Assembly: GCA_036001245.1 (NCBI GenBank)
Contig: DASYUL010000015.1
Span: 1-64,000 of the forward strand
Source: Gp7-AA6 sp036001245
GTDB lineage: Bacteria > Acidobacteriota > Thermoanaerobaculia > UBA5066 > Gp7-AA6
Length of the DNA: 64,000 bases
Direction of reading: 5' to 3'
The notes under the pieces were generated by a model. It saw only the letters and a program-made list of their open reading frames with translations, made no database searches and was not told the origin of the DNA. Each line of letters opens with the position of its first letter. Position 1 is the stretch's first letter. Made by a program: the position numbers and the translations under genes. Of this stretch, positions 32,530-41,075 are shown one piece after another.

Positions 32530-34647
32530 CTAGAAGCCCGTTACGCGATCCAGCGCCTTCCGCACGTGCGACGCCTGCGGGAGGATGAAATCCTCGACCC
32601 GCGGCTGGTAGGCGACGAACGTGTCCGTCGCCGCGACCCGTTCGACCGGAGCGTCGAGCCACGAAAAGAGCTCCGAAGAGATCCGCGCCGCGATCTCCGC
32701 GCCGTAGCCCCACGAGATCGAGTCTTCGTACACGATGATGGCGCGGCTCGTCTTCGCAACCGAGGCGGCGATCGCCTCCCAGTCGTAGGGGGAGAGGCTC
32801 CGCAGGTCCAGGATCTCGACCGTCTTTCCGGTCTCCTCCGTGAAGGCCTTCGCGGCCTGCCACGACCGGTAGACCGTCGCGCCGTAGGTCACGATCGTGA
32901 CGTCACTCCCCTCCTGGACGACCGACGCCCTCCCGAACGGCACCATGTAGTCGGGTCCCGGGTACGGAGCCTTGTTGTGCGTCTGCCGGTAGAGGTGCTT
33001 GTGTTCGAGGAAGATCACCGGATCGTCGCAGCGGATCGCCGTGCGCAGGAGCCCATTGGCATCGAGCGCGTTGGACGGCAGCACGACCCGAAGCCCGGGG
33101 ATGTGCGTCATGAGGACCGCGCCGGACTGGGAGTGGTACATCGCGCCGCCGCCGATGTAGCCGCCGACCGGAACCCGGACGACGACCGGGCACGTCCAGG
33201 TATTTCCCGAGCGCCAACGCATGGTCGCGAGCTCGTTCCGGATCTGCATGTACGCCGGCCAGATGTAATCGTAGAACTGGATCTCGACGACCGGCTTCAG
33301 GCCCCGGAGGGCCATCCCGATCGCGCGGCCGACGATGTTCGCCTCGGCGAGCGGCGCGTTGAAGACCCGCTCCTTGCCGTAGAGCCGCTGCAGGTTGTGT
33401 GTGACCTTGAAGACGCCCCCCTTGCCCTTGCACTCCGCGAGGACCTCCTCGCGGGACGCGTCGGCGACGTCTTCGCCGAAGAGGACGATCCGGGGGTCGC
33501 GCTTCATCTCGTCGCGCATGCAGGCGTTCAAGAGGTCGACCATCGTGGTCATCGTCGCGCCGGAGGCTGTCGCCGGGGGGGTCGAAAACGCGCCGGACGT
33601 CGGGTCCACGTCGGGGGAGTAAACGAAGTCGTACGCGGACTCGGGCGCAGGCAGCTGCGCCGCAAGGGCGCGGTCCGCCGCCTCGTTGACTTCGGCGTCG
33701 ACCTCCTCTTTCAGGCGCGCGAGCGAGGCCTCCGAGAGGATCCCCTCTTCCACGAGGAACCGGGCGAGCGTCGTGACCGGATCGCGGGCGAGCTCGCGCT
33801 CCCGCTCCTCCTTCGGCCGGTAGAGCGCCTCGTCGTCGGAGAGCGAGTGGCTGTAAGGGCGAATGACGTGCGCGTGGACGAGCGCCGGGCCGCGCCGGGC
33901 GCGGCAGTAGTCCACGGCGACCTTCAGTGCGTCGTAGGACTCGAGAAAGTCGCACCCGTCGACCTCGGCGATGTGAAGGTCGGGGAACGCGGCCAGAAGC
34001 TTCGAGATCGAGCCGCCGGGCGTGTTGACCTCGACCGGGACCGAGATCGCGTAGCCGTTGTCCTCGACGAGGTAGAGGACGGGCACCTTCAGGTTGCAGG
34101 CGGTCGAGATCGACTCCCAGAACTCCCCTTCCGACGTCTGGCCCTCCCCGCTCGACACGTAGACGATCTCGTCGTCGTGGAAGCCGCCGCGGAGGGCGAG
34201 CTCGGGGATCTGCGAGAGCCGCCACCCCCCTTCGGCCGCGCCGACCGCGTGGAGGAACTGGGTACCGGTGCAGGAGGACTTCGAGATCAGGTTCAGACGC
34301 CGCGACCCCCAGTGGGCGGGCATCTGGCGCCCCGCCGACGAGGGGTCGTCCTTGGCGCCGACCGACTGGAGGAACATCTCGTAGGGGGTCACGCCGATCT
34401 GGAGGCAGAAGGCCCGGTCGCGGTAGTAGCAGTCGAACCAGTCGTACGCGGGCCGGACCAGCATCCCGGCCGCCGTCGTCACGGCCTCGTGCCCGGCGCT
34501 GTTGATCTGGAAGTAGATTTTGTTCTGACGCTTGAGCTGGATTTCCTTGTCGTCGACCCGCCGGGAGAGATAGATGTTGCGGTAAGCGGCGACGAGCGCG
34601 GCCGTGTCGAGTCCCCTGTATTTGTCTGACTGGACTTCGGTTGCCAT
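32530..34647 (-). CDS. fused branched-chain/2-oxoacid dehydrogenase E1 alpha-beta
   Basis: A 705 aa thiamine-diphosphate enzyme in which E1-alpha (~1-360: NSAGHEAVTTAAGMLVRP; ThDP motif SSGEGQTSEGEFWE...EDN) is fused to E1-beta (~375-705: RIVLFGEDVADAS; NAPLAEANIVGRAIGMALRG; VRVPVGGYIGGGAMYHSQS). It decarboxylates a 2-oxo acid, probably branched-chain 2-oxoacids, and acylates the E2 lipoyl group. E2 and E3 are not in the window. In many bacteria alpha and beta are separate genes. ATG 34647 has no Shine-Dalgarno but an extended -10 (TGGTATATT) 9 nt upstream. Confidence 0.92.
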   Translation of the reverse strand: MATEVQSDKYRGLDTAALVAAYRNIYLSRRVDDKEIQLKRQNKIYFQINSAGHEAVTTAAGMLVRPAYDWFDCYYRDRAFCLQIGVTPYEMFLQSVGAKDDPSSAGRQMPAHWGSRRLNLISKSSCTGTQFLHAVGAAEGGWRLSQIPELALRGGFHDDEIVYVSSGEGQTSEGEFWESISTACNLKVPVLYLVEDNGYAISVPVEVNTPGGSISKLLAAFPDLHIAEVDGCDFLESYDALKVAVDYCRARRGPALVHAHVIRPYSHSLSDDEALYRPKEERERELARDPVTTLARFLVEEGILSEASLARLKEEVDAEVNEAADRALAAQLPAPESAYDFVYSPDVDPTSGAFSTPPATASGATMTTMVDLLNACMRDEMKRDPRIVLFGEDVADASREEVLAECKGKGGVFKVTHNLQRLYGKERVFNAPLAEANIVGRAIGMALRGLKPVVEIQFYDYIWPAYMQIRNELATMRWRSGNTWTCPVVVRVPVGGYIGGGAMYHSQSGAVLMTHIPGLRVVLPSNALDANGLLRTAIRCDDPVIFLEHKHLYRQTHNKAPYPGPDYMVPFGRASVVQEGSDVTIVTYGATVYRSWQAAKAFTEETGKTVEILDLRSLSPYDWEAIAASVAKTSRAIIVYEDSISWGYGAEIAARISSELFSWLDAPVERVAATDTFVAYQPRVEDFILPQASHVRKALDRVTGF

Positions 34648-34656
34648 CCCCCGGGC

Positions 34657-34662
34657 AATATA
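34657..34662 (-). promoter_or_regulatory. candidate extended -10 (TGgTATATT) for the E1 gene
   Basis: TATATT (5 of 6) preceded by TGg, 9 nt before ATG 34647. Suggests a leaderless or nearly leaderless transcript. Confidence 0.45.
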
Positions 34663-34700
34663 CCAGAGGGGTTCGCGCGAAAGGTTTCGGGCACGCGGCT

Positions 34701-34709
34701 TGTTATGGT
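34701..34709 (+). promoter_or_regulatory. candidate extended -10 (TGtTATGGT) for nadA
   Basis: TATGGT with a TGn extension, 8 nt before ATG 34718. It lies 54 bp from the divergent E1 start. Confidence 0.4.
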
Positions 34710-34717
34710 TCCAGGAC

Positions 34718-35704
34718 ATGAGTGCCCCGAGTCCCATCTCCTTTCCTCGTCCGGCGCCGCCGGATCTGTCGTCGATCGACGTGCGGCTCGATCTCGAGCG
34801 AGAGATCCGGCGACTCAAGGAAGAGAAGAACGCCGTCCTCCTCTCGCACTACTACCAGGAGGAGGAGATCCAGGACCTCGCGGACTTCGTCGGCGACTCG
34901 CTCGACCTGTCCCGAAAGGCTCAGGCGACGGAAGCGCGCATCATCGTTTTCGCCGGCGTGCGGTTCATGGCGGAGACCGCGAAAATTCTGAACCCGACCC
35001 GCAAGGTCGTGTTGCCGGACTACGAGGCCGGATGCTCGCTCGAGAACTCCTGCCCCCCGGAGATGTTCCGTGCGTGGAGGGAGGCGCATCCGGGCGCCGT
35101 GTCGCTGACCTATATCAACTGCTCGGCCGCCGTGAAGGCGCTGTCCGACGTCATCGTGACCTCGTCCAATGCCGAGAAAATCGTCCGCACGATCCCGCCG
35201 GACAAAGAGATCCTCTTCGCTCCCGACCGGCACCTGGGCGCCTATCTCGCCAAGAAAACCGGGCGACCGATGACGCTGTGGCCGGGCACGTGCATCGTCC
35301 ACGAGCAGTTCTCCGAGCGCGAGATCCTGCGACTGAAGGCGCAGCACCCCGACGCCCGGATCGCCGCGCACCCGGAGTGTCCCGAAGCGATCCTGAAATA
35401 CGCGGACCACGTCGGCTCGACCCGCTCGATCCTCCAGTTCGCGACGACCGCCCCCGGCCGCACGTTCCTGATCGCGACCGAAGAGGGAATCATCCACCAG
35501 ATGCAGAAGATCGCCCCGGACCGCGAGTACATCCCCCTTCCGCCCGACAACGGGTGCCGCTGCAACGAGTGCCCGTTCATGAAGTTGAACACGCTCGAGA
35601 AGCTCTACCTCTGCCTTCGCGACGAGCGGCCGGAGATCGTGATGTCCGAGGAGCTGCGCCGGGCAGCCGAGAAGCCCCTGCTGCGCATGCTCGAGCTGTC
35701 GTAG
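34718..35704 (+). CDS. nadA: quinolinate synthase A
   Basis: A 328 aa [4Fe-4S] enzyme condensing iminoaspartate and dihydroxyacetone phosphate to quinolinate. Cluster cysteines are in EAGCSLENSCPPE, WPGTCIVHEQF and CRCNECPFM. Substrate motifs include LSHYYQEEEIQDLADFVGDSL, INCSAAVKA and FAPDRHLG. First gene of a nadA-nadC-nadB cluster for de novo NAD synthesis; a 93-bp spacer containing inverted heptamer arrays separates it from nadC. Confidence 0.96.
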   Translation: MSAPSPISFPRPAPPDLSSIDVRLDLEREIRRLKEEKNAVLLSHYYQEEEIQDLADFVGDSLDLSRKAQATEARIIVFAGVRFMAETAKILNPTRKVVLPDYEAGCSLENSCPPEMFRAWREAHPGAVSLTYINCSAAVKALSDVIVTSSNAEKIVRTIPPDKEILFAPDRHLGAYLAKKTGRPMTLWPGTCIVHEQFSEREILRLKAQHPDARIAAHPECPEAILKYADHVGSTRSILQFATTAPGRTFLIATEEGIIHQMQKIAPDREYIPLPPDNGCRCNECPFMKLNTLEKLYLCLRDERPEIVMSEELRRAAEKPLLRMLELS

Positions 35705-35776
35705 ACGGGAAACGGAAAGCGGGAAACGAAGGGCCAAGGGCTTTTCTCGTTTTCCCTTTCCCGATTCCCGTTTCCT
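35705..35776. repeat. inverted heptamer arrays in the nadA-nadC spacer
   Basis: Left arm: ACGGGAA, ACGGAAA, GCGGGAA, ACGAAGG (35705-35732). Right arm: GTTTTCC, CTTTCCC, GATTCCC, GTTTCCT (35749-35776). The arms are approximate reverse complements and can form a long hairpin. Confidence 0.75.
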
Positions 35777-35797
35777 GGCTTCGATATCCTCACTCGC

Positions 35798-36670
35798 GTG
35801 GAAGGTCTTTCCGCCGAGGCCCTCGATCAACGCCTCCGTGAGTTTCTGGCGGAGGACATCGGTCCCGGCGACGTCACCACGAACGCCATCGTGTCGGAGA
35901 ACGCGGTCGCCGCCGCCGAAATCGTCGCGAAGTCCGAGTGCGTCGTGTCGGGTCTCTCCGTCTCGCGGCGCGTCTTCGAGCTCCTCGATCCCGCTCTCTT
36001 CTGGGACGAGCGTGTACCACCCGGCGCGACGGTCTCGCCGGACACCACCCTCGCGCGGCTCTCCGGGAAGGCGCGCGCGATTCTGACGGGCGAGAGGGTC
36101 GCCCTGAACCTGTTGCAGCGCATGTGCGGGATCGCGACCGCGACGCGCCGCTACGTGGACGCCGTGTCCGGCACCAGCTGCCGGATCCTCGACACGCGCA
36201 AGACTCCGCCCGGGCTTCGCGCCTTCGACCGCGCCGCGGTCCGCGACGGAGGCGGAGCGAACCACCGCGCCGGCCTCTCCGACATGGTCTTGATCAAGGA
36301 CAATCACCGCGTGGTCGCCGGCGGCGTGAACGCGGCGCTCGCCGCGGCGCGCCGCTCGGCGCCGGCGGGGATGGCCGTCGAAGTCGAGGTCGAGTCGGAG
36401 GAGGACCTCCGCGAGGCGGTCGCCGGCGGGGCCGACGTGCTCCTGATCGACAACCAGCCGCCCGCGACCGTTCGCGGCTGGGTCGACATCGCGCGGAAGG
36501 GCGCCCGGTCCCCCGCGATCGAAGCGTCCGGAAACATCCGGCTCGCGAACGCGCGCGAGTACGCGCTCGCCGGCGTCGACTCGATATCGGTCGGAGCGCT
36601 CACCCACTCGGTCGCGGCGGCGGACGTCTCGCTGGAGATCGACGTCGCCCCAAGGGCGGTCACGCGATGA
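35798..36670 (+). CDS. nadC: nicotinate-nucleotide pyrophosphorylase (carboxylating)
   Basis: A 290 aa quinolinate phosphoribosyltransferase making nicotinate mononucleotide from quinolinate and PRPP. Signatures: EDIGPGDVTTNAIV, RVALNLLQRMCGIATATRRYVDA, DTRKTPPGLRAFDR, NHRAGLSDMVLIKDNH and EVEVESEEDL, EASGNIRLANA. GTG 35798 follows TATCCT by 7 nt. The stop overlaps the nadB start (ATGA 36667-36670). Confidence 0.95.
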   Translation: MEGLSAEALDQRLREFLAEDIGPGDVTTNAIVSENAVAAAEIVAKSECVVSGLSVSRRVFELLDPALFWDERVPPGATVSPDTTLARLSGKARAILTGERVALNLLQRMCGIATATRRYVDAVSGTSCRILDTRKTPPGLRAFDRAAVRDGGGANHRAGLSDMVLIKDNHRVVAGGVNAALAAARRSAPAGMAVEVEVESEEDLREAVAGGADVLLIDNQPPATVRGWVDIARKGARSPAIEASGNIRLANAREYALAGVDSISVGALTHSVAAADVSLEIDVAPRAVTR

Positions 36671-38364
36671 AGGACGCTGCGGGGACAGGAAATAAGGATG
36701 CGGGTGCAGGCCCGCAGGGCCGGTCCCCGCGACAATTCTCGGGGCTCCACCCGCCACAGTCCCAGCGGAGCGACGCGACCGAAGTCCTCGTCCTCGGCAC
36801 CGGCATCGCGGGGTGTACGGCGGCGCTCGCCGCCGCCCGCGAGGGCGCCGAGGTGACGCTCGTAACCCGCGCGCGGGAGCCCTGGGAGACCAATACCTTC
36901 TACGCGCAGGGCGGGATCGTCGCCCGGCCGCCGGGCGACTCACCGGAGCTTCTCGCCGCCGACATCCGGCGCGCGGGAGACGGCCTCTGCGATCCCGAGG
37001 CCGTGGATCTCATCGCCCGCGAAGGGCCCGACCTCGTGCGGGAGCTCCTGATCGAGGAGCTCCAGGTCCCGTTCGACCGGGAAGGAGCCGACTTTCACTG
37101 GACGCTCGAGGGAGCGCACTCGGTCCCCCGCGTCCTGCACGTGAAAGACGAGACCGGCGCGCCGATCGAGAGGGCGCTCCTCGACGCCTGCCGGCGCGAG
37201 AAAAACATCCAGTGCCTCGCCGGCACGACCGCCGTCGATCTCCTCACGCTGTCGCACGACTCCCTCGACCCGACCGACCGGTACGACCCGCCGACGGTCG
37301 TCGGCGCGCACCTGCTCGAACGCGCGACCGGCGACGTGCGCCCGCTCCTCGCCCGGGAGACGATCCTCGCGACGGGCGGCCTCGGGCAGGTCTATCTCCA
37401 TACGACGAACCCGCAGGGCGCGCGGGGGGACGGCGTCGCGATGGCCCGGCGTGCCGGCGCGCGCCTCTTGAACCTCGAGTTCATCCAGTTCCATCCGACC
37501 GCGCTCGTCCATCCGAAGGGACGACTCCTGTTGACCGAGGCGCTGCGCGGCGAGGGCGCGCGCATCACCGACGCCACCGGACAGCCCTTCCTGAAGGAGG
37601 TCCATCCCGACGCCGAGCTCGCGCCGCGCGACGTGGTGGCGCGGGCCATCCACCAGCGCATGCTCGAGCGCGACGAGCCGTACGCTTTGCTCGACATCTC
37701 GCACAAGCCCGCCGACTGGATCCGGGAGCGCTTCCCCGGCCTGACGAAGCGTTGTCTCGAGCACGGCTTCGACCTGACGGCCGGCCCGATCCCCGTCGTT
37801 CCCGCGGCGCACTATTCGTGCGGCGGGGTCTCGGTCAACCTCGACGGCGGCTCGACGCTCGGCCACCTGCGCGCGGCGGGCGAGGTCGCGTGCAGCGGCG
37901 TGCACGGCGCCAACCGGCTCGCCTCGACGTCGCTCCTCGAGGGGTTGCTCTGGGGCTGGAGGTCGGGAAAGGCCGCCGCTTGCGCGATCCGGACCGAGCC
38001 GCTCAGGCGCCGCCCCGAGGTCCGTCCGTGGGAGCCGGAGTTCGAGCCGGTCGATCCCGCGCTGATCGCCCAGGACTGGCTCGTCATCCGCCACACCATG
38101 TGGAACTACGTCGGCCTGCTCCGATCGGAAAAGCGGCTCGACCGGGCCGGCCGCATCCTGGCCGAGCTCCGGGAGGAGATCGAAAACTTCTACCGCCGCG
38201 GCACGATGTCCGACGAGCTCATCGGCCTTCGCAACGGCGTTCAGACGGCCCTCGCGATCCACCGCGCTGCGTCGGACAACCGAGTCTCCCGTGGCACTCA
38301 TTACAGAGAAAACGGCGCCGAAGCGCAGCCGACGCCCCGTCGCAAACGAGCATCCCTGTTGTAG
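36667..38364 (+). CDS. nadB: L-aspartate oxidase
   Basis: A 565 aa FAD enzyme oxidising aspartate to iminoaspartate for NadA. FAD loop LVLGTGIAGC (residues 41-50), TNTFYAQGGIV, the substrate loop LNLEFIQFHPTAL, and PAAHYSCGGVSVNLDG are typical of NadB. The first ~40 residues (KDAAGTGNKDAGAGPQG...) are non-homologous low-complexity sequence translated from a palindromic repeat. ATG 36667 overlaps nadC (ATGA) and is the only ATG/GTG/TTG before the FAD motif, so the extension is probably real in the protein. Confidence 0.95.
   Translation: MKDAAGTGNKDAGAGPQGRSPRQFSGLHPPQSQRSDATEVLVLGTGIAGCTAALAAAREGAEVTLVTRAREPWETNTFYAQGGIVARPPGDSPELLAADIRRAGDGLCDPEAVDLIAREGPDLVRELLIEELQVPFDREGADFHWTLEGAHSVPRVLHVKDETGAPIERALLDACRREKNIQCLAGTTAVDLLTLSHDSLDPTDRYDPPTVVGAHLLERATGDVRPLLARETILATGGLGQVYLHTTNPQGARGDGVAMARRAGARLLNLEFIQFHPTALVHPKGRLLLTEALRGEGARITDATGQPFLKEVHPDAELAPRDVVARAIHQRMLERDEPYALLDISHKPADWIRERFPGLTKRCLEHGFDLTAGPIPVVPAAHYSCGGVSVNLDGGSTLGHLRAAGEVACSGVHGANRLASTSLLEGLLWGWRSGKAAACAIRTEPLRRRPEVRPWEPEFEPVDPALIAQDWLVIRHTMWNYVGLLRSEKRLDRAGRILAELREEIENFYRRGTMSDELIGLRNGVQTALAIHRAASDNRVSRGTHYRENGAEAQPTPRRKRASLL
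36681..36733. repeat. palindromic repeat embedded in nadB (GGGGAC...GTCCCC, copy related to 60106)
   Basis: GGGGACAGGAAAT begins at 36681 and GTCCCCGCGAC ends at 36733. Positions 36694-36733 match 60106-60145 at 37 of 40 bases. The terminal GGGGAC/GTCCCC resembles the elements at 20595 and 44939. Confidence 0.8.
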
Positions 38365-38376
38365 TCTCCCGGTTCC

Positions 38377-38961
38377 ATGAGTCTTCTGTACCTGCACTTC
38401 GAGAGCGACGAGCGCGCGGGACGCGTCCAGAAGCTCGCCCGGAGCGGCGCCCACATCATCGTCGCCGAGCCGAAATGGCCGGGATTCTGGGAAATCGCCA
38501 AGCGGGAGAAGCCGGTGGCCGTCGCCGTCGACTTCACCTACGCCCCTTCGCACGCGCTCGAAACCGCGGATTACATCTCGAAGGCGCGCGAGACCCGGGA
38601 GACTCCGATCTATCTGCTGCGGGTGCCGGAGGACCGGCTCGAGATGGTTCAGAAGCGCCTCCCGCAGGCGGGCATCGTGACCGAGGCGGAGCTCGCCGAG
38701 CGGCTCGGCCAGATCGAGCGCGAAGCGGCGGCCCGCGCCCTCGAAAAGAAAGAGGCCGCGGCGGTGGCGCGCCGCTCGGCCGCCGCCGCGAAGAAGGCGG
38801 CGAAGAAGGGCGGCCTGCCGCAGGCAAAGCCGCCGGCGAAGAAGACGAAGCCCGCCCCGCTGAAACCCCACGCGCCGGAACGCCGGAAGAGCGCGCCCCC
38901 CGCTCGAAAGAGCGCGCCGAAGAAAAAGCCGAAGGCGGCGCGACCGCCGAAGCAGAAATAG
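38377..38961 (+). CDS. receiver-like domain with Lys/Ala/Pro-rich histone-H1-like tail
   Basis: A 194 aa protein. Residues ~1-110 look like an alternating beta-alpha receiver-like or Rossmann-like domain (SLLYLHFESDERAGRVQKLA ... PVAVAVDFTYAPSHALETADYI ... TPIYLLRVPEDRL), with an Asp at the end of strand 3 (VAVDF). Residues ~125-194 are a highly basic KKAAKK/PKKKPK/ARPPK tail like histone H1 or bacterial AlgP-type proteins, which could bind DNA or RNA. No family assigned. It follows nadB by 12 bp and ends where a GTTCCAG array begins. Confidence 0.65.
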   Translation: MSLLYLHFESDERAGRVQKLARSGAHIIVAEPKWPGFWEIAKREKPVAVAVDFTYAPSHALETADYISKARETRETPIYLLRVPEDRLEMVQKRLPQAGIVTEAELAERLGQIEREAAARALEKKEAAAVARRSAAAAKKAAKKGGLPQAKPPAKKTKPAPLKPHAPERRKSAPPARKSAPKKKPKAARPPKQK

Positions 38962-38981
38962 TTCCAGGTTCCAGGTTCAAT
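38961..38981. repeat. heptamer tandem array (GTTCCAG)
   Basis: GTTCCAG, GTTCCAG, GTTCAAT, starting on the last base of the preceding stop codon and ending at the -10-like TAGAAT of the peptidase gene. Confidence 0.65.
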
Positions 38982-38986
38982 AGAAT
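38981..38986 (+). promoter_or_regulatory. candidate -10 box (TAGAAT) of the M20 peptidase gene
   Basis: TAGAAT (5 of 6) lies 28 nt before ATG 39015, which also has GGAGG 9 nt upstream; this unit therefore looks leadered. No clear -35. Confidence 0.4.
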
Positions 38987-39014
38987 CCCTGTCCTTCAAC
39001 GGAGGCTAAGTCGG

Positions 39015-40418
39015 ATGGCGAAAGAGTTCGCGAAGGAAGATCTGAAGAAATTCGCCGCGGAAAATCGCCGCGAGTACGAAGGCTCCCTCGAGCGGATCGT
39101 CGAAATTCCGACGGTCTCGGTCGAGCCGGAGCGGAAACAGGACCTGCGTCGCGGGGCCGAGTACGCGGTCTCGCTGCTCGAGTCGAAGGGAGCGAAAGCG
39201 CGGCTCTACGAGACGAAGGGGCATCCCATCGTCTACGGGCGCTTCGACCGGGGCCCCAATCTGCCGACACTGACCGTGTACAACCACCTCGACGTCCAGC
39301 CGGCGGAAGGGCCCGACTGGAAGACCCCGCCGTTCGACTTCGTGAAGAAGGGCGACCGGTACTACGGCCGCGGAACGACCGACGACAAGGGCCCGGCGAT
39401 GACGGCGCTCTTCGGCGCGCTGTACGCGTGGGAGCAGGACGTCCCGCTCAACATCCGCTTTCTCTGGGAGCTCGAAGAGGAGATCGGAAGCCCGCACTTC
39501 GAGTCGACCATCAAGGAAAACGCGAAAGAGTTCGCCACCGACTCCGTCGTCGTGTCGGACACGGTCTGGATCTCGCGCTCGCGCCCGGCGCAGCCTGCCG
39601 GGCTGCGCGGTCTGCAGGGCTTCCGGTTCACGCTGCAGACCGGCGAGACGGACCAGCACTCGGGCACGGCAGGCGGCGCCGCGCGCAATCCCGTCACCGA
39701 GCTCTGTCAGCTGATCTGCGACTGCGTCGACGGCAAGACGGGGCGGGTCAAGATCCCCGGCTTCTACGCGGACGTCGTTCCCCCGTCGAAGCGCGACCTC
39801 GAGGACCTGAAGAACTCCGGCTTCACCACGCGCGACTTCAAGCGCGACCACCTCTTCCGCTCCATCCGCGTCGAAGACCCGCTCGAAATCATGAAGCGCG
39901 TCTGGATGATGCCGACGTTCGAAGTGCACGGAATCGCCGGCGGATACCAGGGACCGGGCGTCAAGACCATCATCCCGCCGAAGGCGACGGCGATCGTGTC
40001 CTGCCGGCTGGTGCCGAACATGGACCCGAAGAAGATCGTGCGGCTCGTGACGAATTTCGTGAAGCAGAAGAACCCCGACGTGAAGGTCGAGCCGGAGCAC
40101 GCGCTCCCGGCGTATCAGGGCAAAACGACGGGCCCTTACGCCGATGCGATCCGGGCGGCGATGAAGTTCGCCTTCGGGAAGGAGCCGGTGTTCGTACGCG
40201 AGGGAGGATCGATCGGCGCCGTTCTCTCGATGGAGAAGGTGCTGAAGTCGCCCGTGTTCTTCCTCGGCCTCTCGCTGCCCGAGCACGGCTACCACGCCCC
40301 CAACGAGAACTTCGACTGGGGCCAGGCCGAAGGCGGCATGGCCGCATTCGCCGACTACTTCCGCCGCGTCGCGGAGCTCGGAAAGACTCCGAAGGAGAAG
40401 CTCCCGACCTCCCGGTAG
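39015..40418 (+). CDS. M20-family metallopeptidase (dipeptidase/carboxypeptidase-like)
   Basis: A 467 aa cytosolic di-zinc peptidase. Metal and catalytic residues: His and Asp in YNHLDVQPA, Asp in GTTDDKGPA, catalytic Glu and metal Glu in WELEEEIGS, Asp in VSDTVW, and the late His in EHGYHAPNENF. The lid domain carries QTGETDQHSGTAGG. It resembles the CNDP/DapE/ArgE-like M20 dipeptidases; the exact dipeptide or amide is unknown. GGAGG 9 nt upstream supports the ATG. Separate from the nad unit by its own promoter-like box. Confidence 0.9.
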   Translation: MAKEFAKEDLKKFAAENRREYEGSLERIVEIPTVSVEPERKQDLRRGAEYAVSLLESKGAKARLYETKGHPIVYGRFDRGPNLPTLTVYNHLDVQPAEGPDWKTPPFDFVKKGDRYYGRGTTDDKGPAMTALFGALYAWEQDVPLNIRFLWELEEEIGSPHFESTIKENAKEFATDSVVVSDTVWISRSRPAQPAGLRGLQGFRFTLQTGETDQHSGTAGGAARNPVTELCQLICDCVDGKTGRVKIPGFYADVVPPSKRDLEDLKNSGFTTRDFKRDHLFRSIRVEDPLEIMKRVWMMPTFEVHGIAGGYQGPGVKTIIPPKATAIVSCRLVPNMDPKKIVRLVTNFVKQKNPDVKVEPEHALPAYQGKTTGPYADAIRAAMKFAFGKEPVFVREGGSIGAVLSMEKVLKSPVFFLGLSLPEHGYHAPNENFDWGQAEGGMAAFADYFRRVAELGKTPKEKLPTSR

Positions 40419-40469
40419 AAAAGCGGGGGCGACAAACACGAGGAGGCTGCGGCTCGTAGAAAACGAGCC

Positions 40470-41075
40470 GTGGCGAGCCGCGCACCCCTGGGATTGATCG
40501 GAGGAGTCGGTGGCTTTCTCGGCGCACTCCCGATCGTCTCCGTCGCACGGCACCTCACGACCCGCCTCGCGCCCGGACCGCAGCTGCCCGGAGCGGAGAG
40601 GCTCGCGGGAGACCTGAAGGCGGCCACCTTCGCGGAGGCGGGCGTTCTTCTCCTTCTGCTTCCGCTCTTCGCGCTCGTGTTCGGCGGGCTCCTTCCCCGA
40701 TGGCTCGAGAGGCGCGCAGCGGGTGATGGGCCCTCGTTCGAGTGGATCGGCGGAGTCTTCTCAGTCGCTTTTCCGGTCTGGCGATCGGGAGTCCCCGCGC
40801 GATGGGCGCTCTCCGCGGGATTGGCGGCGGCGCTCGGATTCGCGGCGTTTCTTCTCCACTCCCGGCGCCGCCCGCCGCTGACGAACCGGCTGCGCGCTCC
40901 GCGAGCGGAACCGATCGGGCGCCTGATCGCGACCGCAGCGGCGTGGGAGCTCGCTCGGAGAGCGTCCGCGTGCGGTTACGATCCCGATTTCACGCCGCTC
41001 TGCGTCGTGGCTCTTCTCGCCGCCATCCCCTTCTTCGTTCAGACGTTCGCACCCGGCGCCCGATCCCGGACGTGA
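40470..41075 (+). CDS. integral membrane protein of unknown function
   Basis: A 201 aa protein with about four to five hydrophobic helices (PLGLIGGVGGFLGALPIVSVA; AGVLLLLLPLFALVFGGLLP; ALSAGLAAALGFAAFLL; LCVVALLAAIPFFVQTF). No recognised motif. GTG 40470 is preceded by a small hairpin GGCTCG-TAGAAAA-CGAGCC (40451-40469). Its stop overlaps the next gene by GTGA, so both are likely made together. Confidence 0.6.
   Translation: MASRAPLGLIGGVGGFLGALPIVSVARHLTTRLAPGPQLPGAERLAGDLKAATFAEAGVLLLLLPLFALVFGGLLPRWLERRAAGDGPSFEWIGGVFSVAFPVWRSGVPARWALSAGLAAALGFAAFLLHSRRRPPLTNRLRAPRAEPIGRLIATAAAWELARRASACGYDPDFTPLCVVALLAAIPFFVQTFAPGARSRT

Noticed and set aside
36813..39014. Long plus-strand frame running through nadB and the next gene into the M20 peptidase
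   Set aside because: Arg/Pro-rich shadow translation; the peptidase has a Shine-Dalgarno and a clean ATG at 39015.
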